A stretch of DNA of 41,614 nt from Nonomuraea sp. NEAU-A123 (GTDB taxonomy: Bacteria; Actinomycetota; Actinomycetes; Streptosporangiales; Streptosporangiaceae): positions 1 through 41,614 of the forward strand of contig NZ_JAHFZZ010000029.1 in the NCBI RefSeq assembly GCF_018603905.1, written 5' to 3'. Positions 34,437 to 41,614 of this stretch are shown one piece after another. The notes beneath the pieces were generated by a model, which was not told where the DNA came from, searched no databases, and saw only the letters and a program-made list of their open reading frames with translations. Position 1 is the first letter of the stretch, and each line of letters begins with the position of its first letter. Made by a program: the position numbers and the translations under genes.

Positions 34437-34460
34437 TTGGATCCAATATTGATTATCCAA
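34437..34460. promoter_or_regulatory. paired operators in the divergent promoter
   Basis: TTGGATCCAA (34437-34446) is a perfect palindrome, and TTGATTATCCAA (34449-34460) is a related imperfect one 12 bases further on. They sit in the 68-base gap between the acyl-CoA dehydrogenase and aldehyde dehydrogenase starts, the only AT-rich stretch in the area. The GntR-FCD regulator at the end of the rightward operon is the natural candidate to bind them. Confidence 0.55.
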
Positions 34461-34486
34461 TATGGCACAGTTAAGGTGCGTTGACC

Positions 34487-35932
34487 ATGGACATCCTGAA
34501 TCTCGTGGACGGCCGCTGGATCGAAGGATCCGGCGCGGAGTTCACCGACACCAACCCCGCCAAGCCGGAAGAGGTCGTCGCCCGCGGCCACGCCGCCTCA
34601 CCCGAGCAGGTGGAGCTGGCGATCCGGGCGGCCCGCGCCGCCGCCTCCGCCTGGCGGGCCACCCCGCACCACGAACGCGCGGCCGTGCTCGCCGGAGCCG
34701 CAGCCCTCATCGACGACGCCGCCGAGGAGTGGGGCCGCGAGCTGAGCCGCGAAGAGGGCAAGACGTTGCCCGAGGGCGTGGCGGAGGTACGCGGCGCGGC
34801 CAGGATCCTGCGCTACTACGCCGCCGAGGCCGACCGCGAGAGCGGCGAGATCTACGCCTCCCCGCGCCGCGGCGAGAACCTTCTGGTCATGCGCAAGCCG
34901 GTCGGCGTGGCCGGGGTGATCACCCCGTTCAACTTCCCGATCGCGATCCCCGCCTGGAAGCTGGCGCCCGCCCTCACCTACGGCAACACGGTCGTGTGGA
35001 AGCCGTCCTCGCTCGTCCCGCTGCTGGCCGCCCGCCTGGCCGGCGCGCTCGTCGATGCGGGCCTGCCCGCGGGCGTGCTCAACCTGGTGTACGGCGAGGC
35101 CGACGCGGGCGCGGCGATCATCGGCCACCCCGGCGTGGACGTGGTCTCCTTCACCGGGTCCACCGAAGTGGGCCGGGCCGTCATCGCGCGCTGCGGCGAG
35201 CTGGCCAAGCCGGTGCAGACCGAGATGGGCGGCAAGAACGCCGCCGTCGTCCTGGCCGACGCCGACCTCGACCATGCGGCCGAGCAGGTGTGCCTGGGCG
35301 CGTTCCGGTCCACCGGGCAGAAGTGCACGGCCACCTCCCGGCTGATCGTCGAGGAGTCCGTCGCCGACGAACTGCTGCGCAAGGTGGCCGCCAAGGCGGC
35401 GGAACTCGTCGTCGGCGACCCGCTCGGCGCCGGGGTGGACATGGGCCCGCTGGTCAGCGCCGCGGCCAGGGACCGGGTGTCGGCGGGCGTGCGCGACGCG
35501 CTCGGGCAGGGCGCCACCGTGCTGGCGGGCGCCCGGCCGTACACCGAGGGCGATCTCGCGGCCGGCTGGTTCACGCCGCCGACCGTGCTCGCGCTGCCGG
35601 GCACCGGCGTGGACCTGTGGAGCAGAGAGCTGTTCGGCCCCGTCGTGGGCGCCGTGCGGGCGTCGGGCCCCGAGGAGGCGCTGCGGCTGGCCAACCACAG
35701 TGAGCACGGCCTGTCGGCGGCGATCTTCACCAGGGACCTCGGCGTCGCCCTCCAGGCCGTCGAACACCTGGAGGTCGGCGTGCTGCACGTCAACTCCGAG
35801 TCGGCGGGCACCTTCCCCTGGGTGCCGTTCGGCGGGCGCAAGCTCAGCGGCTTCGGGCCCAGGGAGCAGGGGCGCGCGGCCCGCGAGTTCTTCACCCAGA
35901 CCGTGACCGTCTACCTCGGGGCCCCCGCATGA
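34487..35932 (+). CDS. aldehyde dehydrogenase, semialdehyde type
   Basis: This 481-residue NAD(P)-dependent enzyme has catalytic C280 in GQKCTATSRLIV and general base E246 in QTEMGGKN. The cofactor loop is FTGSTEVGR, and VITPFNFPIAIPAWKLAPAL and WKPSSLVPL are typical. The EMGGKN and GQKCTA variants recall dehydrogenases for C5 semialdehydes such as alpha-ketoglutarate semialdehyde. The start at 34487 is the second candidate after AAGGTG; a TTG six bases earlier is spaced less well. It would oxidise the aldehyde made by the amine oxidase (inference from neighbourhood). Confidence 0.9.
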   Translation: MDILNLVDGRWIEGSGAEFTDTNPAKPEEVVARGHAASPEQVELAIRAARAAASAWRATPHHERAAVLAGAAALIDDAAEEWGRELSREEGKTLPEGVAEVRGAARILRYYAAEADRESGEIYASPRRGENLLVMRKPVGVAGVITPFNFPIAIPAWKLAPALTYGNTVVWKPSSLVPLLAARLAGALVDAGLPAGVLNLVYGEADAGAAIIGHPGVDVVSFTGSTEVGRAVIARCGELAKPVQTEMGGKNAAVVLADADLDHAAEQVCLGAFRSTGQKCTATSRLIVEESVADELLRKVAAKAAELVVGDPLGAGVDMGPLVSAAARDRVSAGVRDALGQGATVLAGARPYTEGDLAAGWFTPPTVLALPGTGVDLWSRELFGPVVGAVRASGPEEALRLANHSEHGLSAAIFTRDLGVALQAVEHLEVGVLHVNSESAGTFPWVPFGGRKLSGFGPREQGRAAREFFTQTVTVYLGAPA

Positions 35933-37044
35933 GTGGCGCGCTGTCCGGGCTGCTGGTCGCCGACTTCAGCCGGGTGCTGGCCGGCCCGTACGCGACCATG
36001 CTGCTGGCCGACCTCGGCGCCGACGTCGTCAAGGTGGAACGCCCCGGCGCCGGCGACGACACGCGCTCGTGGGGGCCGCCGCACGCCGGGGGAGTGGCCA
36101 CCTACTTCCTGGCCGTCAACCGCAACAAGCGCTCGATCGCCCTCGACCTGCGCGACCCGGCCGACCTGGAGGTGGCCCGCGCGCTGGCCGCCCGCGCCGA
36201 CGTGCTCGTCGAAAACTTCAAACCGGGCACCATGGACCGGCTGGGCCTCGGCTACTCCGAGTTGAGCGCCGCCAATTCCGGGCTGGTCTACTGCTCGATC
36301 ACCGGGTTCGGCGCGGGCAAGGGCGCGGAACTGCCCGGGTACGACCTCATCGCGCAGGCCGTCGGCGGGCTGATGAGCGTGACGGGCGAGCCGGACGGCC
36401 CCGGCACGAAGGCGGGCGTGGCCCTCGTCGACGTGATCACCGGGCTGCACGCGGGGCTCGGCGTGCTGGCCGCGCTGCGCCACCGCGACGCCACCGGGCA
36501 GGGACAGCGGGTGTCGGTGTCGCTGCTGTCCTCGCTGCTGTCGGCCCTGACCAACCACGCCTCCGGGTACGCCGCCGCCGGGGTGGTGCCGAAGGCCATG
36601 GGGAACCGGCATCCGAGCATCGTGCCGTACGAGGTGTTCCACGCCGCCGACCGGCCGATCGTCATCGCGGCCGGGAACGACCGGCAATTCCGCGCCCTGT
36701 GCGCTGTGCTGGGCCGGGCCGACCTGGCCGAAGATCCCCGCTTCGCCGCCAACACCGGCCGGGTCGCCTGCCGGGAGGAGCTCGTGGGCGAGCTCGAGCG
36801 GGCGCTGGCGGCGCGCACGGCCGACGAGTGGTTCGCCGCGCTCACCCCGGCCGGGGTGCCGTGCGGGCCGATCAACGCCCTGGACGCGGCCTTCGCCTTC
36901 GCCGCGGAACTCGGGCTGGAGCCGCTGGCCGGCGATCAGGTGGCCAACCCCATCGGCCTCGGCGCGACGCCGCCCGAGTACCGCCTCCCGCCCCCCTCGC
37001 TCGGGCAGGACGCGGACTGGGTCCGTGAGATATTGGGGCAATGA
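35929..37044 (+). CDS. CaiB/BaiF-type class III CoA-transferase
   Basis: This 371-residue protein has VADFSRVLAGPYATMLLADL, GADVVKVERPGAGDDTR, NRNKRSIALDLRDP, ENFKPGTMDRLGLGY and the catalytic D139 in GYDLIAQAVGGLM. Class III enzymes move CoA between carboxylic acids, often from succinyl-CoA. Beside a glutaryl-CoA-dehydrogenase-like gene, a succinyl-CoA:glutarate-type transferase is the obvious guess, but the substrate is not readable. The ATGA overlaps the aldehyde dehydrogenase stop. Confidence 0.9.
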   Translation: MSGALSGLLVADFSRVLAGPYATMLLADLGADVVKVERPGAGDDTRSWGPPHAGGVATYFLAVNRNKRSIALDLRDPADLEVARALAARADVLVENFKPGTMDRLGLGYSELSAANSGLVYCSITGFGAGKGAELPGYDLIAQAVGGLMSVTGEPDGPGTKAGVALVDVITGLHAGLGVLAALRHRDATGQGQRVSVSLLSSLLSALTNHASGYAAAGVVPKAMGNRHPSIVPYEVFHAADRPIVIAAGNDRQFRALCAVLGRADLAEDPRFAANTGRVACREELVGELERALAARTADEWFAALTPAGVPCGPINALDAAFAFAAELGLEPLAGDQVANPIGLGATPPEYRLPPPSLGQDADWVREILGQ

Positions 37045-37715
37045 CCTCGGTAGAAGGGCACCGCAGGCCGCCCACGGCCCAGCAGTTCGTCCTGGAGGAG
37101 CTCAGGCGGGCGATCACCACCGGCCGCCTGCGCCCAGGCGATCCGATCAGGCAGGAGGCGCTGGCCGAGGAGTTCGACGTCAGCCGGGTCCCGCTGCGCG
37201 AGGCGCTGAAGACCCTGGAGGGCGAGGGGCTGGTCACGTACAAGGCGCACCGCGGCTACTGCGTGCAGCGGCTGTCGCTCGACGACCTGCGCGAGGTCTA
37301 CCTGATCCGCGAGCTGCTCGAGGCCGAGGCGGTCCGCCGCGCGGTCGAGCACCTCACCGACGCCGGCCTGGAGTCGGCCGAACGGGCGCAGGCCGAGGTC
37401 GAGCGGGCCGCGGCGGCGGGCGACGTGCTGGAGATGGCCGAGGCCAACCGCCGCTTCCACATGACCATCTTCGAATGGTCGGAGCTGCCGCGGCTGGTCC
37501 GGCTGATCAGGACGCTGTGGGACTCCACCGACGCCTACCGCTCCCTGTACTACGCCGAGGAGCCCAACAGGCAGCGGGTCATCGAGGAGCACCGCGCCAC
37601 GCTCGACCTCCTTCGCCGCCGAGACGCCGAGGCCGTGGTGGCCGTGCTGGCCGGTCACCGCGCCCACGCGGTGACCGCCATCGAGGCGCGGTTGTCTCCC
37701 GGTACGACCGACTGA
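37041..37715 (+). CDS. GntR-family regulator, FCD type
   Basis: This 224-residue regulator has the winged helix (GDPIRQEALAEEFDVSRVPL, then REALKTLEGEGLVTYKAHRG) and an FCD domain (EVYLIRELLEAEAVRRA; metal-binding pattern EANRRFHMTIF, EEHRATLDLL, AGHRAHAV). It is the third gene of the operon, with ATGA overlap to the CoA-transferase. It probably controls its own operon and the divergent acyl-CoA dehydrogenase through the TTGGATCCAA sites. The ligand may be an organic acid or acyl-CoA of the pathway. Confidence 0.88.
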   Translation: MTSVEGHRRPPTAQQFVLEELRRAITTGRLRPGDPIRQEALAEEFDVSRVPLREALKTLEGEGLVTYKAHRGYCVQRLSLDDLREVYLIRELLEAEAVRRAVEHLTDAGLESAERAQAEVERAAAAGDVLEMAEANRRFHMTIFEWSELPRLVRLIRTLWDSTDAYRSLYYAEEPNRQRVIEEHRATLDLLRRRDAEAVVAVLAGHRAHAVTAIEARLSPGTTD

Positions 37716-37752
37716 CCGACGCGCACCCCGCGCCTGAGGGGCCGACGGTCAG
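37712..37752. terminator. possible shared terminator between convergent genes
   Basis: CTGACCG (37712-37718) pairs with CGGTCAG (37746-37752), and the loop contains CCCC and GGGG blocks that could extend the structure. It covers the stops of both the GntR gene and the SDR gene. There is no U-tract. Confidence 0.35.
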
Positions 37753-38525
37753 AGGAAGGTCGGGAGCTGGCTGCCGGCGCAGACGTGGAGGACCTCGCCG
37801 GTGATCCGCGCCGCCTGGTCCGAGGCCAGGAACGCGACGGCGTTGGCGACGTCCTCGGGCCGTACCAGCTCGCCCATCGGCGTCACGGCGCGCACCCGCT
37901 CCGCGTAGGCGTCGAGCATGCGCTCGTCCCCCCGCTGCCTGCTGAACCCGGTGCGGACGAAGCTGGGCGCGACCGCGTTGACCCGGACACCCAGGGGCGC
38001 CAACTCCATCGCCAGCGACCTCGTCAGGCCGACGAGGCCGGCCTTGGAGGCGGCATAGCCCGGGTGCCCGCCGCCCAGCCACGTACGTGACCCGATGTTC
38101 ACCAGGGACCCCGACCGCTGCCGCGCCCACCAGGGCAGGACGGCCTGGGCGATCAGGGCGGGGCCGCGCAGGTTGACGTGCTGCGTCCGGTCCCAGGCGT
38201 CGACGTCGATGCCGGCCAGGTCCTGCGCCGGCTCTATCCCCGCGGCGCAGACGACCGCGTCGATGCGCCCGAACTCGGCCCCGGCTCCCTCGACGAAGGC
38301 GCTGATGTCGCGCGGGTCGGCGACGTCGAGCCGCCGCCCGTGCACCGCCCCCGGGACGCTCTCGGCGGTGGCGAGGGCGGCGGCGAGGTCGAGGTCGCCG
38401 ATCACCACCGTCCATCCGTCGGCGGCCAGCCGGGCGGCGGACGCGCCGCCGATGTCCCCTCCGCCTCCGGTGATCAGCGCCACGGGCGTGCGCGGGCCGG
38501 TGCCCGTTTGCGTCGCGTCGCTCAT
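37749..38525 (-). CDS. SDR family NAD(P)-dependent oxidoreductase
   Basis: This 258-residue classical short-chain dehydrogenase has LITGGGGDIGGAS (cofactor), VVCAAGIEP, the Ser in SLVNIGSRTW and YAASK (YxxxK). The C-terminal segment is QAARITGEVLHVCAG. The start at 38525 follows GGAGCG and overlaps the stop of a 19-codon ORF (ATGA). It is the last gene of the leftward operon with the amidase and FAD oxidoreductase. The substrate is unknown. Confidence 0.88.
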   Translation of the reverse strand: MSDATQTGTGPRTPVALITGGGGDIGGASAARLAADGWTVVIGDLDLAAALATAESVPGAVHGRRLDVADPRDISAFVEGAGAEFGRIDAVVCAAGIEPAQDLAGIDVDAWDRTQHVNLRGPALIAQAVLPWWARQRSGSLVNIGSRTWLGGGHPGYAASKAGLVGLTRSLAMELAPLGVRVNAVAPSFVRTGFSRQRGDERMLDAYAERVRAVTPMGELVRPEDVANAVAFLASDQAARITGEVLHVCAGSQLPTFL

Positions 38526-38581
38526 CGCGGCGCTCCGGGGGATCCGACCGGGGTGATGGTCTCGTGCGGGTAGCTGGGCAT
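38522..38581 (-). CDS. 19-residue small ORF coupled to the SDR gene
   Basis: The stretch encodes MPSYPHETITPVGSPGAPR. It has its own ribosome site (AAAGGACGA, about seven bases before the ATG), and its TGA overlaps the SDR start as ATGA. The amidase stop lies 11 bases upstream, so the ORF fills the gap exactly. It may be a genuine micropeptide, a device for translational coupling, or the stub of a lost gene. I recognise no family. Confidence 0.4.
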   Translation of the reverse strand: MPSYPHETITPVGSPGAPR

Positions 38582-38592
38582 GTGTCGTCCTT

Positions 38593-39981
38593 TCAGGGGG
38601 CGGCGGGGAAGGGGAGCAGTCCGGCGGCCCGGCAGGCGGAGCCGATGGAGAGCAGCCGGCGGTCCGAGTCGGGCGGCCCGGCGAGCATGAGCCCCACCGG
38701 GAGTCCGTCGTGTGTCCCGGCCGGCAGGGACAGGGCGGGCGTCCCGGCGAAGCAGAACGGGTACGTGTGGCGGACGAGGGCCGTCGTGGTCGCCTCGGTC
38801 GCGATGTCGATCCGCGGCGCCGTGATCGGGGTGGTGGCGGTGAGCAGGACGTCCACGCCGGCGAAGGCGGCGGCCAGCTCGGCCTGCCAAGCCCTGCGGA
38901 ACTCCAGGGCGCGGGCCAGGTCGTCGGGGCCGTACCGGTGGGCGCGGCGCGCTTCCACGGTCGGAGCGTAGGTCCTGCCGGGCTCCAGCAGCTCCGCGAA
39001 GGTGGCGGCGGCCTCGACGGCGTAGAGCGTCCGCGCATGCGGGTGGACGGCGGACGCGGAGGGCAGCTCGACGGGCTGGACGGACGCGCCGGCCCCCGTC
39101 AGGTCCCGCGCCGCGACGGCGACCTGCCGCCGCACGCCCTCGTCGACCTCGGCCGCGTCGTCGAACCAGCCCGTGAGCACGCCGACGCGTAGCCCCGCGA
39201 GGCCGTCTCCCGGAACCTGGCGCAGCGGCGGAGTGCCGTCGGGCGCGTCCGGTGGTACCTCAGGCTGCCCGTCCGAGGGTACGTCCTGCCGGCCGTCCAG
39301 GAGGACGTCCAGCAGGACCGACAGGTCGTCGGGGGTGACGGCGACGAGGCCGACGGTGTCGAGCGTGGGGCTGAGCGGGACCACGCCTTCCGTGCTGACG
39401 CGGCCGTGCGTGGGCCGCAGCCCGCAGACGCCCGTGAGCGCGGACGGGATCAGCACCGACCCTCCGGTGTCCGTGCCGAGCGCGGCGACCGCCATGCCGG
39501 CGGCGACGGCGGATGCCGAGCCGCCGCTCGACCCGCCGGCGGTGCGCGCCGGGTCCCACGGGTTGCGGGCGTCGCCGTAGTGGATGTTGCCGGTCACGGC
39601 CGAGCTGGCCAGCTCGGGCAGGTTCGTCTTGCCGATGACGAACGCGCCCGCCTCCGTCAGCCGGCTCACCGCCACGGCGTCCCGCGTCGCGGGCGGGCGC
39701 TCGCGGGCCGGGCGGCCCAGGGTCGTGACCCGGCCGCCGACGTCGATGTTGTCCTTCACCGCGACGGGCAGCCCGGCCAGCGCCCCACGGACGCCGCTCC
39801 CGCCCGGAAACTCGGTGAAGACCTGGGTGAACGCGTGCAGGTCTCCGTCCAGTTCCGCTATCCGGGCCAGCGCGGCCCGCGCGAGGTCCTCCGGCCGCAG
39901 TTCCCCGGCGCGCACCGCCGCGGCCAGACCGGAGAGGCCGCCGTGCCGGGCGAGCAGGTCGATGAGCGGGGCCGTGGGCAT
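38593..39981 (-). CDS. amidase signature family amidase
   Basis: This 462-residue amidase has the Ser-cisSer-Lys triad: K76 in PVAVKDN, S151 in GGSSGGSASAVAAG and S175 in DTGGSVLIPS. The usual DTGGSIRxP reads DTGGSVLIP here, a change next to the nucleophile. Acidic, Asp/Pro-rich low-complexity sequence follows at about residues 230-250. The ATG shares its A with the TGA of the upstream FAD oxidoreductase gene, so the two are coupled. It releases ammonia or an amine from an unknown amide. Confidence 0.9.
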   Translation of the reverse strand: MPTAPLIDLLARHGGLSGLAAAVRAGELRPEDLARAALARIAELDGDLHAFTQVFTEFPGGSGVRGALAGLPVAVKDNIDVGGRVTTLGRPARERPPATRDAVAVSRLTEAGAFVIGKTNLPELASSAVTGNIHYGDARNPWDPARTAGGSSGGSASAVAAGMAVAALGTDTGGSVLIPSALTGVCGLRPTHGRVSTEGVVPLSPTLDTVGLVAVTPDDLSVLLDVLLDGRQDVPSDGQPEVPPDAPDGTPPLRQVPGDGLAGLRVGVLTGWFDDAAEVDEGVRRQVAVAARDLTGAGASVQPVELPSASAVHPHARTLYAVEAAATFAELLEPGRTYAPTVEARRAHRYGPDDLARALEFRRAWQAELAAAFAGVDVLLTATTPITAPRIDIATEATTTALVRHTYPFCFAGTPALSLPAGTHDGLPVGLMLAGPPDSDRRLLSIGSACRAAGLLPFPAAP

Positions 39982-41606
39982 CACAACGTGCCTTCGGACA
40001 GGGCGGGGGCGCTCTCCAGGACGTAACCGAACCTGTGGCGGGGGGTAAGCGCCTCGTAGCGCGGCCATGCGAGCTCGACGCCGATGACCTCCGCCAGCAT
40101 GGACTGGAACTCACCCAGCTTGTCAGGGTCGGAGCGCGCCTGGGACGGGAGCGCCTTGCGGCGGACGCAGAAACCGGCCAGTGCGCCCGCGGCCTCGCCG
40201 ACGGTCCACTCCCCGGGGTGTACCCGGCAGGCGCCGCTGGTCAAGTGCGTCGCGCCGATGTTCTTCGCGGCGGGCAGCAAGTTGCGCAGGCGTACCGGCA
40301 CGAGGCTGCCCAGCGGGATCTGGAACGGCCAGGTGTCGATGTCGATGGTGGGCCGCCCGCTGGTGGAAGGGTGCACGTCGATGCGGTAGGCGCTGATGCC
40401 GACGCTGTCGTGGAAGCGCTCGGCGCCTTCGAGCCCGGCCCGGGCCTCGACGCCGATGTGCTGCTCGACCAGCGTGAACTCGCTGCGGATGCGCCTGCTC
40501 TCGCGGATGTAGGGCATCTTGGCCAGCCCGTCCGGCGTGCCGGTCAGGTCGCCGCGCGGCCTCAGCTCCGGGTATCCCCGCCCGCCGTCGTGCCGCGGCG
40601 CCTCCGTCTGCATCCAGTGCAGGAAGGACAGCGAAAGCTGGCGGGCCTCCAGCAGGGCCAGCTCCCTGGCGGGCGCGTCGACGCCGATGAGAGGCAGCCG
40701 GCAGTAGTCCATCATGGGCCAGGCGGCGGCCGTGATGTCACCCCACAGGGGTTCGAGATGCGCGGCGTCGAGGACCCTGCGGGCGTGCCACAGGTCGTAG
40801 CGGACGCCTCCGGCCGACTCCTGCTCGGTGAAGAGCGGGCGCAGACGGGGCTGGTGGGTGATGTGGTCGCTGACCTCCCAGCTGAGCAGCGGCCCCGGCC
40901 ACTCGGGCGGCTGGTACGCGCGCCACGTCGCGTAGCCGGCCGGCGGGTCGATCGTGTTGTCCGTCCCGGGGTTCCAGCTCAGCAGCATCGCCCAGGTGAT
41001 CGCCTGCTGGTCGTAGGGGTCGGCGGGCCCGGGAAGCGCGTGCGGCTCGCCGGTCTCGGAGCTGCTCTCGGCGCCGAAGACGTGCTCCGCCCCGGCCAGG
41101 TCGATGAGGTCGCCGAGGTCGGTCGCGTCGAGGAAGAACGCGCCGGTCAGCTCCGTCTGCTCGCCCTCGGGCCCGCGTACGAGCACGGAGCGGACCTCGT
41201 CGTGCTCGGTGGCGACCTCGGCCGCCCGGTGGTCGCGGAGCACGGTGACCAGGCCCCTGCTGATCCAGGGCGCCAGCATCTCCTCCAGGACGAGCCGCGC
41301 CACCTGCGGCTCGTGGCTGAGCGGGCCGATGTTGCCGGAGCCGGGGTTCAGCCGGCTGGTGGTGCGAGCCTCGGCCTTGAGCGGGTAGTTGCGCCGGTAG
41401 AACAAGCGGACGCGGTCCCGGAAGTCCCGGTAGGTGCGCGTGCAGCCGACCGACTCGATCCAGGGATGCTCGTCGGGAGGGATGCACTGGCTGCTCACCT
41501 GGCCTCCGACCCAGTCGCACTCGCTCACCAGCACGCTGCGCAGGCCGAGGCGGGGGGGGGGCCCGGCCGCGGAGAAAACCCCCCGGGCGCCCCCCCCCCC
41601 CGCCAC
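39981..41606 (-). CDS. FAD-dependent oxidoreductase (FAD_oxidored family), 5' end lost
   Basis: About 525 residues are readable. LRSVLVSECDWVGGQVSSQ is the end of the FAD-binding Rossmann unit, normally preceded by a GxGxxG motif that the damaged sequence at the edge no longer shows. FFLDATDLGDLIDLAGAEHV, YIRESRRIRSEFTL and NLLPAAKNIGATHLTSGACR, then VHPGEWTVGEAAGALAGFCV, are typical of this family. It starts the leftward operon with the amidase and SDR. The substrate is unknown. The apparent N-terminus from about 41551 on is not reliable. Confidence 0.85.
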   Translation of the reverse strand: MAGGGGARGVFSAAGPPPRLGLRSVLVSECDWVGGQVSSQCIPPDEHPWIESVGCTRTYRDFRDRVRLFYRRNYPLKAEARTTSRLNPGSGNIGPLSHEPQVARLVLEEMLAPWISRGLVTVLRDHRAAEVATEHDEVRSVLVRGPEGEQTELTGAFFLDATDLGDLIDLAGAEHVFGAESSSETGEPHALPGPADPYDQQAITWAMLLSWNPGTDNTIDPPAGYATWRAYQPPEWPGPLLSWEVSDHITHQPRLRPLFTEQESAGGVRYDLWHARRVLDAAHLEPLWGDITAAAWPMMDYCRLPLIGVDAPARELALLEARQLSLSFLHWMQTEAPRHDGGRGYPELRPRGDLTGTPDGLAKMPYIRESRRIRSEFTLVEQHIGVEARAGLEGAERFHDSVGISAYRIDVHPSTSGRPTIDIDTWPFQIPLGSLVPVRLRNLLPAAKNIGATHLTSGACRVHPGEWTVGEAAGALAGFCVRRKALPSQARSDPDKLGEFQSMLAEVIGVELAWPRYEALTPRHRFGYVLESAPALSEGTL

Positions 41607-41614
41607 GGAGACGA
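41552..41614. other. unreliable sequence at the window edge
   Basis: A run of ten G (41552-41561), an AAAACCCCCC stretch and a run of twelve C (41590-41601) interrupt what should be the conserved FAD-binding start of the last gene. This looks like low-quality contig-end sequence, not biology. Confidence 0.7.

Noticed and set aside
33258..37044. A proven glutarate or cadaverine degradation pathway
   Set aside because: There is no 5-aminovalerate aminotransferase, the oxidase resembles the aromatic monoamine type, and CoA-transferase specificity is unknown; kept only as a hypothesis.

Overview
The window is high-GC DNA with GTG/TTG starts, tight ATGA/GTGA overlaps and leaderless-looking genes, as in a filamentous actinomycete; the gene content suggests Streptosporangiaceae (Nonomuraea-like), but this is inference. 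The right edge (after about 41550) is damaged by homopolymer runs, so it is probably a contig end.

Left part (1-6350). After a gene-poor stretch and a small membrane protein lies a leftward sugar-acid operon: enolase-superfamily dehydratase, MFS sugar porter, SDR dehydrogenase and a homologue of the Anabaena sensory rhodopsin transducer. A FadR-type GntR repressor is encoded upstream. Matching palindromes with an ATGGT-NN-ACCAT core lie before the operon and before the repressor gene, so both are probably controlled by it. Remains of a 2-hydroxyacid dehydrogenase lie between them.

Degenerate zone (6400-11870). This stretch is full of gene wreckage: a 3' piece of the pyruvate dehydrogenase E1 gene (aceE), a broken beta-propeller/Ig-like surface protein, a frameshifted ATP-dependent DNA ligase, an XRE regulator tail and a PadR regulator without its DNA-binding half. 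A secreted Cys-rich protein and an SDR appear intact.

Middle (11900-22400). Here are an isochorismatase-family hydrolase coupled to a methyltransferase, a gamma-glutamylcyclotransferase-like protein, a molybdopterin-binding (Mop) protein, and a 1389-residue assimilatory nitrate reductase fused to a CysJ-like flavoprotein. A polytopic membrane protein, a block of tandem repeats and a NarL-type two-component system with repeat-rich insertions follow.

Right part (22400-41606). The standout is a catabolic island. A LacI repressor gene is divergent from a nine-gene operon: copper amine oxidase, a complete peptide-type (family 5) ABC importer, a P1 self-cleaving peptidase, a PaiB-like flavin-binding protein and a C45 NTN acyl-hydrolase. 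It meets, tail to tail, a glutaryl-CoA-dehydrogenase-like gene, which is divergent from an aldehyde dehydrogenase / class III CoA-transferase / GntR-FCD operon. Read together, this suggests uptake and hydrolysis of an amide or peptide-like amine, oxidation of the freed amine to aldehyde and acid, CoA activation and flavin-dependent acyl-CoA oxidation. A separate leftward operon (FAD oxidoreductase, amidase, a 19-codon ORF, SDR) closes the window.
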